A stretch of 5,933 nucleotides of DNA from Anaerolineae bacterium (GTDB lineage: Bacteria; Chloroflexota; Anaerolineae; 4572-78; J111), in contig JAGRCC010000962.1 of assembly GCA_020433785.1 (NCBI GenBank), positions 1 to 5,933 on the forward strand, written 5' to 3'. Positions 1-5,933 of this stretch are shown here, piece after piece. Position numbers and translations under genes: made by a program. How positions within the stretch are numbered: position 1 is the stretch's first letter; each line of letters opens with the position of its first letter. The notes below the pieces were generated by a model. That model was not told where the DNA came from, made no database searches, and saw only the letters and a program-made list of their open reading frames with translations.

Positions 1-1171
1 AATGTTTGTCGTGAGGAAAATAGAGCGACTGTTGATTTTTATTAGTGGAACGAATTAAGGCTGACTGTAAATTTAATAGCTCAATATGATGGCCGGTTAA
101 TGCTCGCCGAAACTGCATTTCGGGATAGTCAGGTTGGGTCAAGGACAGGTACGGCATCGCCTGCGCGCGAGTTTCTTGCTCGGCGGGAGGGAGGGCCAAC
201 AGGTCGATTACGTCAGCCGAGTCGATCAACACCACGGCTAGCTCGGCGCCATCCGCTTCGACGTCTTGCTGGAGGAGTTTGATCGTCTCGAACGTCACCT
301 CCCAGGCATAGGCGATGGTTTCATTCTCGCGCGGGAACTCCTGGCGGAAGGTTTCGTTTTCCAAAGGGACATACATATGAATATTGGGTAGATTTTTGTT
401 GAAATAATCACTTTGTCGGCGGTTGAACAGCGGGCTAAGCAGCATATAGATTCGTGAGTTCAAATATAACCGATGCAGATTGTCGGCTAACACCTTTTGA
501 AACGGCGAGCACGTGCCCACCGCCGGGTTGAGGCCGGGGGCGTAGACCCAAGGTTGGGCATCCAGCCGGCCATCGCATAACGGGAAATAGGGGGAATAGT
601 AAGCGACATCGTCAAAGGTGACACTGTGGATGGGGATATTATCATTGAGATCGTTGCCGATGTAAAACATTAATAACACCAAATCCGGTTGGAAATGCCG
701 GCCTTCGGATCGATAATAGAGCAGCTGCTGGCCGGTGCCCCAGGCCGGGACGCCCGCACTGATAACCGAATAATGCTGCCCCTGGCTGGCGGCGTTAAGC
801 CGATCTTCCAAAACCTGATGAGCCGTTTCCGGTTCGGTGACCTGACGCGCTTCGGTGAATGAATCGCCTAGCATTAAAATGCGGTAGGTGTTGGCCGGTT
901 TGGTAAACGGGTGCTCGGTATCGTGCATGCCCAGACTGTTGAGCTGAAAGGGATGGTTGTAGCCGTCGGTATCCAACAGTTTGAATTCGTTGGCCCGGCC
1001 GCGCCAGCCGGTAGCAGCCGAAAAGCGAGTTGTATCCGGCCTGATCACCAGATGCAGCCCCAGTTCTAAAACCAACAGGGAGGCTATAATCGCGACTAAA
1101 CTCACGATGATATTAGTCATCAAACTGCTTTTTGCTTTTGGAGTGGGGGTGGAGCCAATTTTGGTGTTCAA
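1..1171 (-). CDS. Membrane-anchored SGNH/GDSL hydrolase-like protein, partial (C-terminus beyond left edge)
   Basis: Translating the minus strand gives 390 codons with no stop, running off the left edge. Numbering is from a TTG start at 1171. A Lys-containing N-terminus (1-17) precedes one hydrophobic helix (about 20-43), which suggests a cytoplasmic N-terminus and an extracytoplasmic catalytic domain. SGNH blocks appear in order: GDSFTEA with nucleophile Ser104, an SAGVPAWGTGQ segment with the oxyanion Gly at about 140, IGNDLNDN with Asn173, and a final FPHDKH with Asp388 and His390, the last complete codon in the window. The family includes esterases and O-acyltransferases. Beside GT-C proteins, a role in glycan acylation or deacylation is inferred; substrate unknown. 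TTG was chosen because GAGG lies 5 bases upstream and it gives a positive N-terminus and a short 20-base gap. An ATG at 1120 is the alternative; it lacks a clear Shine-Dalgarno. Family assignment is strong; start and direction of reaction are uncertain. Confidence 0.87.
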   Translation of the reverse strand, partial: MNTKIGSTPTPKAKSSLMTNIIVSLVAIIASLLVLELGLHLVIRPDTTRFSAATGWRGRANEFKLLDTDGYNHPFQLNSLGMHDTEHPFTKPANTYRILMLGDSFTEARQVTEPETAHQVLEDRLNAASQGQHYSVISAGVPAWGTGQQLLYYRSEGRHFQPDLVLLMFYIGNDLNDNIPIHSVTFDDVAYYSPYFPLCDGRLDAQPWVYAPGLNPAVGTCSPFQKVLADNLHRLYLNSRIYMLLSPLFNRRQSDYFNKNLPNIHMYVPLENETFRQEFPRENETIAYAWEVTFETIKLLQQDVEADGAELAVVLIDSADVIDLLALPPAEQETRAQAMPYLSLTQPDYPEMQFRRALTGHHIELLNLQSALIRSTNKNQQSLYFPHDKH

Positions 1172-1174
1172 TTG

Positions 1175-1180
1175 CGCCTC
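1175..1180 (-). promoter_or_regulatory. Probable ribosome binding site for the SGNH gene (supports TTG start)
   Basis: The minus strand reads GAGGCG here, and its GAGG core ends 5 bases before TTG at 1171-1169. It sits in the short gap after the TAA (1194-1192) of the upstream glycosyltransferase. No comparable purine-rich site precedes the alternative ATG at 1120. This decides the preferred start, but TTG is a weak initiator, so the call is tentative. Confidence 0.45.
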
Positions 1181-1191
1181 GCGTTTATCGA

Positions 1192-3570
1192 TTATTCTAC
1201 AGCAATATCTGGAATGATGACTACATTCTGTCCGCTGGTATCCTCAAGCAGCGGCAGCCGTTCCAGAGTTTCCCAGTAGTACCAGCCAATTAACAATTGA
1301 TATTGGCCGAAAGGTAGGTCGGATGGCAGCGTAAGTATAACGGTGTCGGTGAGCCATTCGCCGGGCACCCAGGTATTGGTGGGAAACGCGCCGCCGCCGG
1401 GTGTGACATCGGTTTGGGCGACGGTGTTTCCGGCGGCATCGACCAGATGAACAAAATTCGTATAGGCCAGCGGTCGCTGCTGTTTGGCTTGCCAGTAAAG
1501 GGCAACGGTCAAAGCCTCACCGGGATGCGCCGGTTGGCGGCTTAGATCGTAGCCGTGCAGGATAAGCCATCCATCGAAATTAGCCGTCAGCGGCTGCGGA
1601 ATTAAGTCGGGCGGCGTCAGGCGGTGGACGCCGATGTCGGCGAATTTGACCGGCTCGGCCTGATCGATCGCTACCCACAACCCATAATCGCCACGTGGCA
1701 TTTCGGCAGGGAAATCAAGCGAATAGTGCCCCTCTACCGACGAAGGGCTGTTTGGCGTTAATAACGGCCCGTCTGTTTCACTCCAAACCGTACCACCGGC
1801 GTCGCGCAGTTGAATGTGGACGGTTTGGGCGGCGGCTTCAGGCGGCGCTTGCCACAGCAATGTGAGTTGATGCTGGTGACCGGGCTGGGCGTAGCGCGCG
1901 TCGAGGGTTTGGGCTACCAGATTGATCGGACCGAAGGCCACATCTTTCACCGGCCGCGGCGGTGGCAGCAGGTAAACGTAAGCGTAATCGACGCCGTTGA
2001 GCCGGACTGTATCATCAGGTGTGCGGGCGGCAAAGTAGGCCAGGTTCTCGGCGGAGGGGTGCTGGTTTTGGATTTGCCGGATGTAGTTGACGGTGAAATC
2101 GGCAAAATCGCCCGATTTGTGCTCCGAGACGCCGCCGACAAAGTAGGGCCGGAAGGCTTCTAGGACGTACGAGGCCGCAGTTTTAGTGTCGGCGTCCGGC
2201 TGGGTGTTGAGGTAGGCCGCCGCCTGATCGAGCCCTACCCCGCCGCCAAACCTAGCCAATTTAGGGGCAAGATAAGGACCAAGAAATAGCGGATTGAAAT
2301 AGGTAATGTAATAGGGATAGTAGGGCATCAATAGAATCAGAGACGCCGCCGCGATAACGACCGGTTTCAGCCAGGCTCGCAGCCGGAGCCAGTTCAGCGC
2401 CGCGATCAAACCAAATGCAGCGATGGTCAGCAGCGACGGCCAGGCGGGCAAGTAGTAGCGGATGTCGCGGGTGCCCAACGGGATCAAGGCCAGCAGCATC
2501 AGCAGGCTAAATAACAACAGCCAGCCCAGCGCCGACCGCGTTTGGCCGGACTCCGGTTTATCGCCGCGCAGCCAGGCCACCAGCGCGCCCATCAGCCCCA
2601 ATGTGGGCAGAATGCCCCACCGTAGTAGAAAGTTAATCGGGTAGTAAAGAAAGCCCAGTTCGGGCAAGCGGCCCGGAATCAAGGCCGGGATGAGTGGCCG
2701 TTCGTCTTGACCGGTAGCCCCGGTGGCCGAGGTCTCGGTCAGGCGGGCCAGCGTGCCGAGTGGGTCGGCCCACAGCGCCGGCCAAACCGCCACAAAGGTG
2801 GCCAGCCCGATCACGCCCCACAGGATAGCCCAGCCCAATAAGGACCAACGGCGGGTCTGATAGATTGTCCACAGAAACAACAATCCCACAAAGGGAATGA
2901 GAATGAGTGAGGTCGGTTTGGTCGCCATTGCCAGGCCCAGAGAGAGGCCGGAGAAGATCAGCCAGCCGGGTTTCTCGACCTGCATATAGCGCAGCGCCGA
3001 TAGCAGTGATAGGTTGACAAAGACCGTGACCAGGGCATCGTGATGGATAACGCGCGAATGGTTGAGAAAAAAGGGATCGAGGGCCAGCAGCACGGCGGCG
3101 GACAGGGCGATGACATTGTTATCGACGACGCGCCGGAGCATGTCATAAAAAGCTACCACAAATAGGGCCGTGATTAAAGCGGTGGGGAAGCGCAGCCACG
3201 GATAAAAATCGAGCGGCATCTGTTCGGAATGGGCGTAGGGCAGGGCCGCCAGATAGTCATCTAATGGGACGGTTGCACCATCAGCATAATATTTGGCAAT
3301 CAGGCCAGCCGCGCCGCTCCACATGGTGGTAACGGCCGGGGCCAGTACATCCACTTCCGGCGTGGCGATTTGGCTGGCGGCGGCCCCAAAATCGCCGCTG
3401 CGCAGTGAAGTGAGAAAATAGGCCGAACGCAAAATCCACTTGGCTTCGTCGCTGGCGACGTAGGCATTCAAAGCCACGACGCGAGGCACGAAGGCCAGCA
3501 AAAAGAGCAGCACATAGGGCAGAATGCCCAGCCACTTGGGGGTCGATAATTGCTGAGGGGTGTGAGCCAT
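1192..3570 (-). CDS. GT39/PMT-like (ArnT-like) integral membrane glycosyltransferase with two C-terminal beta-sandwich modules
   Basis: This 792-residue protein resembles the GT-C superfamily (PMT_2/GT39), which transfers sugars from polyprenyl-phosphate donors on the outer face of the membrane. The first helix is at about 14-34. The following loop has the acidic pair Asp41-Glu42 in ASDEAKW, where GT-C enzymes carry a catalytic or metal-binding Asp. A second conserved-looking segment, HSRVIHHDAL (171-180, with Asp178), follows another helix. Many further helices run to about 420, including a RDIRYYLPAWPSL segment (368-380) typical of GT39 relatives and a YFNPL segment near 424-428. A LDQAAAYLN stretch at 448-456 opens the soluble part, and two tandem beta-sandwich modules occupy about 541-652 and 653-790. 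ATG at 3570 starts 2 bases after the upstream stop, with GAGGGAG 10 bases before it. Donor and acceptor are unknown. The fold assignment is confident; the precise activity is not. Confidence 0.9.
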   Translation of the reverse strand: MAHTPQQLSTPKWLGILPYVLLFLLAFVPRVVALNAYVASDEAKWILRSAYFLTSLRSGDFGAAASQIATPEVDVLAPAVTTMWSGAAGLIAKYYADGATVPLDDYLAALPYAHSEQMPLDFYPWLRFPTALITALFVVAFYDMLRRVVDNNVIALSAAVLLALDPFFLNHSRVIHHDALVTVFVNLSLLSALRYMQVEKPGWLIFSGLSLGLAMATKPTSLILIPFVGLLFLWTIYQTRRWSLLGWAILWGVIGLATFVAVWPALWADPLGTLARLTETSATGATGQDERPLIPALIPGRLPELGFLYYPINFLLRWGILPTLGLMGALVAWLRGDKPESGQTRSALGWLLLFSLLMLLALIPLGTRDIRYYLPAWPSLLTIAAFGLIAALNWLRLRAWLKPVVIAAASLILLMPYYPYYITYFNPLFLGPYLAPKLARFGGGVGLDQAAAYLNTQPDADTKTAASYVLEAFRPYFVGGVSEHKSGDFADFTVNYIRQIQNQHPSAENLAYFAARTPDDTVRLNGVDYAYVYLLPPPRPVKDVAFGPINLVAQTLDARYAQPGHQHQLTLLWQAPPEAAAQTVHIQLRDAGGTVWSETDGPLLTPNSPSSVEGHYSLDFPAEMPRGDYGLWVAIDQAEPVKFADIGVHRLTPPDLIPQPLTANFDGWLILHGYDLSRQPAHPGEALTVALYWQAKQQRPLAYTNFVHLVDAAGNTVAQTDVTPGGGAFPTNTWVPGEWLTDTVILTLPSDLPFGQYQLLIGWYYWETLERLPLLEDTSGQNVVIIPDIAVE
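1201..1950 (-). other. Tandem beta-sandwich modules at the C-terminus of the GT39-like enzyme
   Basis: Residues about 541-652 and 653-790 look like diverged copies of one module. Both have an aromatic first strand, then an LTLLWQA / LTVALYWQA strand, then an (I/V)-x-LxDAxG turn (QLRDAGG / HLVDAAG), and a later LP or FP-x(2)-(M/L)P-x-G-x-Y strand. The second copy continues into a W-x-PGE-x(2)-TD strand and the ERLPLL ending. No catalytic motif is visible. A carbohydrate- or acceptor-contacting role is inference. Confidence 0.6.
1247..1266 (-). repeat. 20-base direct repeat, copy 1 (encodes part of the LERLPLL motif)
   Basis: These 20 bases are identical, in the same orientation, to 5733-5752. 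They fall at matching places in the C-terminal modules of two genes and in the same codon phase. The repeat is best explained as the most conserved part of a duplicated coding module rather than a mobile element. Confidence 0.75.
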
Positions 3571-3572
3571 CG

Positions 3573-5678
3573 TTACTTGGCTCCCTCGTCGAGGCAGTTG
3601 GAGGCGGCAATGGGCTGCGTGGTGATCGCCCGCATATCTAACTCGGCGGCGGGCTGCGTGTCCAGATGCAGGTAGTTGAAGCCGGTGGGCAATGGCAGCG
3701 GTTCGAGCCGGTAAGGTTCGGTGGAAATCGGGCCGGGATTTTCTATCGGAATATCATTTAATCGGGCCATTAGCGTCGTGGGCTCGGCGGGCGGTGTCAT
3801 CAGAAATTCCAGAGCCAGGCAGGTTGGGGTGTTGGCGTACAGAAATAGGTAACCGGTTTCTTTTAACCGGATGGCGCTGCCGTCGTGAATGACCTCCCAA
3901 TTTTCTTGATCCGGCAGAACCAGCAGTGGCGGTAGGTCATTGGTTTCGTGCGGCATCGGATAAACCAGCAAATCATCATCGGTAAACGCGGCCGGGCCTA
4001 GCAGCTCAGGCAGATAGGCTAAGGTCTCTTTGGCCGCCTGGTCGGTCATCAAATCCGGGTGAGCGGTGACGCGGTCGATTTGCAGCGCAGACAGAGCCGC
4101 TCGCCGTTCGGCGGCGGTGGGCAGCGTTAGCACGGTTTGATTGGGAATGGGCGACACCAGTTGGTTGAGAAATGCTTTTAATTCCACCGTACCCGGCGGG
4201 TCGCGTTCGATGTAGCCGCCGGCCAGTGGTTGGCGGTGAGTGGTTTGATAAAACATAGCGTAGTTGCTGGCCCGTCGAGAGCCGGTCACGGGCATTTCTA
4301 AAACCCCTCCGTTTAAAGGCATCGTCATAAGCTGATGATAATAGGCAGGCGTGGGGTGGGTGTCAAGTGGGAAAGGCCACAGTGGTAAATATTCCAGTAC
4401 GATCAACCCGGTCAGACCGATCGTCAGCAGGTTGGCCGGGAGCGATCGACTCCATAAACTGTAGAGGTAGGCCGCTCCGGCAGCAGCGATCACGCTGAGA
4501 CCTAGCATCGCCGTCATATTCAACCGGCCTGGAGTTCGGCTCCAGGCAAAGAAGGGTAACTCGCTGAGGAGTTGGTACGGCAGCGGCCAGCCGGTATCCC
4601 GGCCGGCGACAATCAGGGTGGGGCCCAAAGCCAGCAGCGCGGTCAGGGCGGTCAACACCAGCCAGAGCCGAGTCTGACGCCAGCGTTGCCACAGACCCAC
4701 CCCGGCTAGCAGTACGGCGATTAACCCCACATAGTTAAAACCCTCTTCCAGAGCGCGTTCGCGGTCGAGGATAGTGGTCATCCATTCCGGCGGTTGTCCT
4801 TGCCAGATGGGGTGAAACGGCGATGGTGTCAGGTACGACAGCAGGTCGGCCGAATGTTCGCCGGGGTCGTCGGGGGTCAAAAAGCTGAGGTTTTGGCCGG
4901 TCAGATCGGCGATCATTGGGATGGCGAAGGGTAAAAACAGCAGCCCGGCCGCCAGCCAACTGAGTAGCAGCTGCTGCCACGGCTGCCCGGAGACCCCGCC
5001 GCGCTGCCAGATGTGACCGGCCAGCAGCACCAGCGTCACGGGCAGCAAAAAATAGCCGACAAAGTTGGGATGGCTGATCAGCGCTAGAAACAGGGCGACC
5101 GTGTAAAGAACAGCCAATCGCCATCGAGGTCGTTTAAGCCACAACCACAGGGCGAGGGTATAAAGCGGCAGGGCAAAACTGAAAACCAGCAGTTGGTGAC
5201 CGGCCACGGTATGCCCCAATCGAGTGGGGGCGAAAGCAAAAATCAAGCTGCCGATGAACGCTGCCTGGGGTTGACCGATGACCGCCCGGCACAGCAGATA
5301 GGCGGTTAGACCGGTTAGGATAATAGATAATAGGATAGAGAGGTTGTACGTCACCGTCGGTCCGACCAGGCCCGTTAGGGGTAGACCCAAGAGCGGGGCC
5401 AAAGCGTGAACCCACAACACCGGATGGGATGCCCCCAACGGAAAGTACATCGCGGTTACGTGGACTGGCGTTTGCTGACGGTTGAGCAGCGCCTCCCAGA
5501 ACCACCAGTCGAGCCAGACGTGCTGAAAGGAGTCGCGGCCGTCGAAGCCGCCGACCGATCCGCCCAGGTCGAGTACCATCGGCCAGGTTACCCCGATGGC
5601 CAGAAGGGTGTAGCCTGTCGTAACGGCTAATATTTCTTTTCCGATGGAAACGGTCCGATGGGTCATGAGAGCAATCAC
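3573..5678 (-). CDS. Polytopic membrane protein, probable GT-C-type glycosyltransferase of uncharacterised family
   Basis: This 701-residue protein has roughly eleven or twelve hydrophobic helices in residues 14-435, then an extracytoplasmic-looking tail (about 440-701). After helix 1 the first loop carries Asp46 and Asp49 in GGFDGRDSFQHVW and an aromatic run WLDWWFWEAL (55-64). It continues with YFPLGASHP (78-86), GPTVTYNLSILLS (106-118), FAFAPTRLGH (147-156) and WSRTPGRLN (379-387). The topology and an acidic first loop match GT-C enzymes, and I recall similar unnamed proteins in Chloroflexota, but no named family can be assigned. The tail begins GGVLEMPVTGSRRASNY (457-473) and has no recognised catalytic motif. 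GTG at 5678 overlaps the previous gene's TGA in the tetranucleotide GTGA, suggesting coupled translation. ATG at 5666 is an alternative start; neither has a clear Shine-Dalgarno. The stop lies 2 bases before the GT39-like gene. It could be a flippase-like or non-catalytic partner instead. Confidence 0.82.
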   Translation of the reverse strand: MIALMTHRTVSIGKEILAVTTGYTLLAIGVTWPMVLDLGGSVGGFDGRDSFQHVWLDWWFWEALLNRQQTPVHVTAMYFPLGASHPVLWVHALAPLLGLPLTGLVGPTVTYNLSILLSIILTGLTAYLLCRAVIGQPQAAFIGSLIFAFAPTRLGHTVAGHQLLVFSFALPLYTLALWLWLKRPRWRLAVLYTVALFLALISHPNFVGYFLLPVTLVLLAGHIWQRGGVSGQPWQQLLLSWLAAGLLFLPFAIPMIADLTGQNLSFLTPDDPGEHSADLLSYLTPSPFHPIWQGQPPEWMTTILDRERALEEGFNYVGLIAVLLAGVGLWQRWRQTRLWLVLTALTALLALGPTLIVAGRDTGWPLPYQLLSELPFFAWSRTPGRLNMTAMLGLSVIAAAGAAYLYSLWSRSLPANLLTIGLTGLIVLEYLPLWPFPLDTHPTPAYYHQLMTMPLNGGVLEMPVTGSRRASNYAMFYQTTHRQPLAGGYIERDPPGTVELKAFLNQLVSPIPNQTVLTLPTAAERRAALSALQIDRVTAHPDLMTDQAAKETLAYLPELLGPAAFTDDDLLVYPMPHETNDLPPLLVLPDQENWEVIHDGSAIRLKETGYLFLYANTPTCLALEFLMTPPAEPTTLMARLNDIPIENPGPISTEPYRLEPLPLPTGFNYLHLDTQPAAELDMRAITTQPIAASNCLDEGAK
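3581..3587 (-). promoter_or_regulatory. Ribosome binding site for the GT39-like gene, inside the end of the upstream gene
   Basis: The minus strand reads GAGGGAG and ends 10 bases before ATG 3570. It lies within the last codons of the 701-residue gene, so a ribosome finishing that gene covers it. This supports the ATG start and coupling of the two genes. Confidence 0.55.
5675..5678 (-). other. 4-base stop/start overlap (GTGA)
   Basis: The TGA ending the right-hand partial gene (5677-5675) shares bases with the GTG start (5678-5676) of the 701-residue gene. No Shine-Dalgarno precedes the GTG, so termination-reinitiation is the likely way it is translated. If initiation is really at ATG 5666, there is no overlap. 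Confidence 0.55.
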
Positions 5679-5933
5679 TGGCTTATACTGACGGGGCCGA
5701 GCAAAAGGGCGTTTTCGCCGCTACTGTCATCGAGCAGCGGCAGCCGTTCCAGGGTATCCAGCCGATACATGCCGACGGCCAGTTTGTAATCGTCCGGCGG
5801 TAGATCGGGTGGTAGGGTCAGGTGAACAACATCGCGCACCACCGCGTCGATGCGCCACGACCCCGTCGGAACGGTGCCTTCATAGGGTTGGTGATCGGCC
5901 CCCAAGAGGGTGTTGTTGTTGGCGTCGCGTAGC
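5675..5933 (-). CDS. C-terminal fragment of a protein ending in the same beta-sandwich module (probably another GT-C enzyme), partial
   Basis: The reading frame is open from the right edge to TGA at 5677-5675 and gives 85 residues beginning LRDANNNTLLG; the start lies outside the window. The segment aligns with the last part of the 792-residue enzyme. Both have a LRDANNN / LVDAAGN turn, a D-x-V-x-LTLP-x-DLP strand, a Y-x-L-x(2)-G-x-Y strand and an identical TLERLPLL block followed by (E/D)D(T/S)SG(Q/E)N. In the best 43 aligned residues about 25 are identical by eye. By analogy the missing N-terminus is probably a GT39-like membrane domain, but nothing here proves that; it could be another protein carrying the module. 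It is the first visible member of the array and overlaps the next gene by four bases. Confidence 0.78.
   Translation of the reverse strand, partial: LRDANNNTLLGADHQPYEGTVPTGSWRIDAVVRDVVHLTLPPDLPPDDYKLAVGMYRLDTLERLPLLDDSSGENALLLGPVSISQ
5733..5752 (-). repeat. 20-base direct repeat, copy 2
   Basis: Identical to 1247-1266 and in the same codon phase, within the matching C-terminal module of the right-hand partial gene. Flanking sequence is similar but diverged on both sides, as expected for paralogous coding DNA. Confidence 0.75.

Noticed and set aside
100..282. Plus-strand open frame of 60 codons near the left edge
   Set aside because: It is antisense to the SGNH domain, which keeps a full set of family motifs through this stretch. 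The Arg-rich translation resembles nothing recognisable.
1121..1191. Possible terminator or promoter in the AT-rich junction before the SGNH gene
   Set aside because: I found no GC-rich hairpin with a T-run on the minus strand and no convincing -35/-10 pair. AT-richness alone is not evidence.
981..1217. Plus-strand open frame of 78 codons across the junction of the GT39-like and SGNH genes
   Set aside because: It runs antisense over the SGNH N-terminus and the end of the GT39-like gene, both with strong protein evidence. It has no recognised motif and no ribosome site that stands out.
1247..1266. The 20-base repeat shared with 5733-5752 as an insertion-sequence end or attachment site
   Set aside because: Both copies lie in the same codon phase of a homologous protein module with similar flanks, so common descent of coding sequence explains it. 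There is no transposase, target duplication or inverted partner.
1810..2163. Plus-strand open frame of 117 codons
   Set aside because: It is antisense to the well-supported soluble region of the GT39-like enzyme and its Gly/Val/Arg-rich translation looks like a shadow of GC-rich coding DNA.
4735..5505. Two minus-strand open frames (4735-5124 and 5134-5505) overlapping the 701-residue gene in another frame
   Set aside because: Their translations are rich in Arg, Pro and Ala without hydrophobic patterning, while the main frame gives clean membrane helices across the same bases. They do not indicate a frameshift.

Overview
The window looks like a piece of a bacterial chromosome, most plausibly from the Chloroflexota (Anaerolineae-type). 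Polytopic GT-C-like membrane proteins with long soluble tails, and C-terminal beta-sandwich modules ending in a 'DLP-x(3)-Y-x-L ... ERLPL' pattern, are familiar from that group. This is recognition from memory, not a search. Coding DNA is moderately GC-rich except for an AT-rich patch at the left edge.

All supported genes lie on the minus strand and read right to left as one compact operon-like array. (1) 5933-5675 is the 3' end of a protein whose C-terminal beta-sandwich module matches the one ending gene 3; its start lies beyond the right edge. (2) 5678-3573 is a 701-residue polytopic membrane protein resembling uncharacterised GT-C-type glycosyltransferases. (3) 3570-1192 is a 792-residue GT39/PMT-like (ArnT-like) glycosyltransferase with two C-terminal beta-sandwich modules. 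(4) 1171 (or 1120)-1 is a membrane-anchored SGNH/GDSL hydrolase-like protein, cut by the left edge just after its predicted catalytic Asp-x-His. Junctions are a 4-base stop/start overlap (GTGA), a 2-base gap and a gap of 20 bases (71 with the alternative start). No internal promoter or terminator was seen, and no stretch over 300 bases lacks a gene.

Inferred role: surface-glycan or glycoprotein assembly outside the cytoplasmic membrane. The GT-C proteins would move sugars from polyprenyl-phosphate donors onto an acceptor, and the SGNH protein would add or remove acyl groups on the product. Donor, acceptor and acyl group cannot be read from the sequence. There are no RNA genes, CRISPR arrays, insertion sequences or attachment sites that I can support. 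I do not see a clearly new class of system. The points of most interest are the shared portable C-terminal module, the uncharacterised 701-residue protein and its pairing with an SGNH enzyme.
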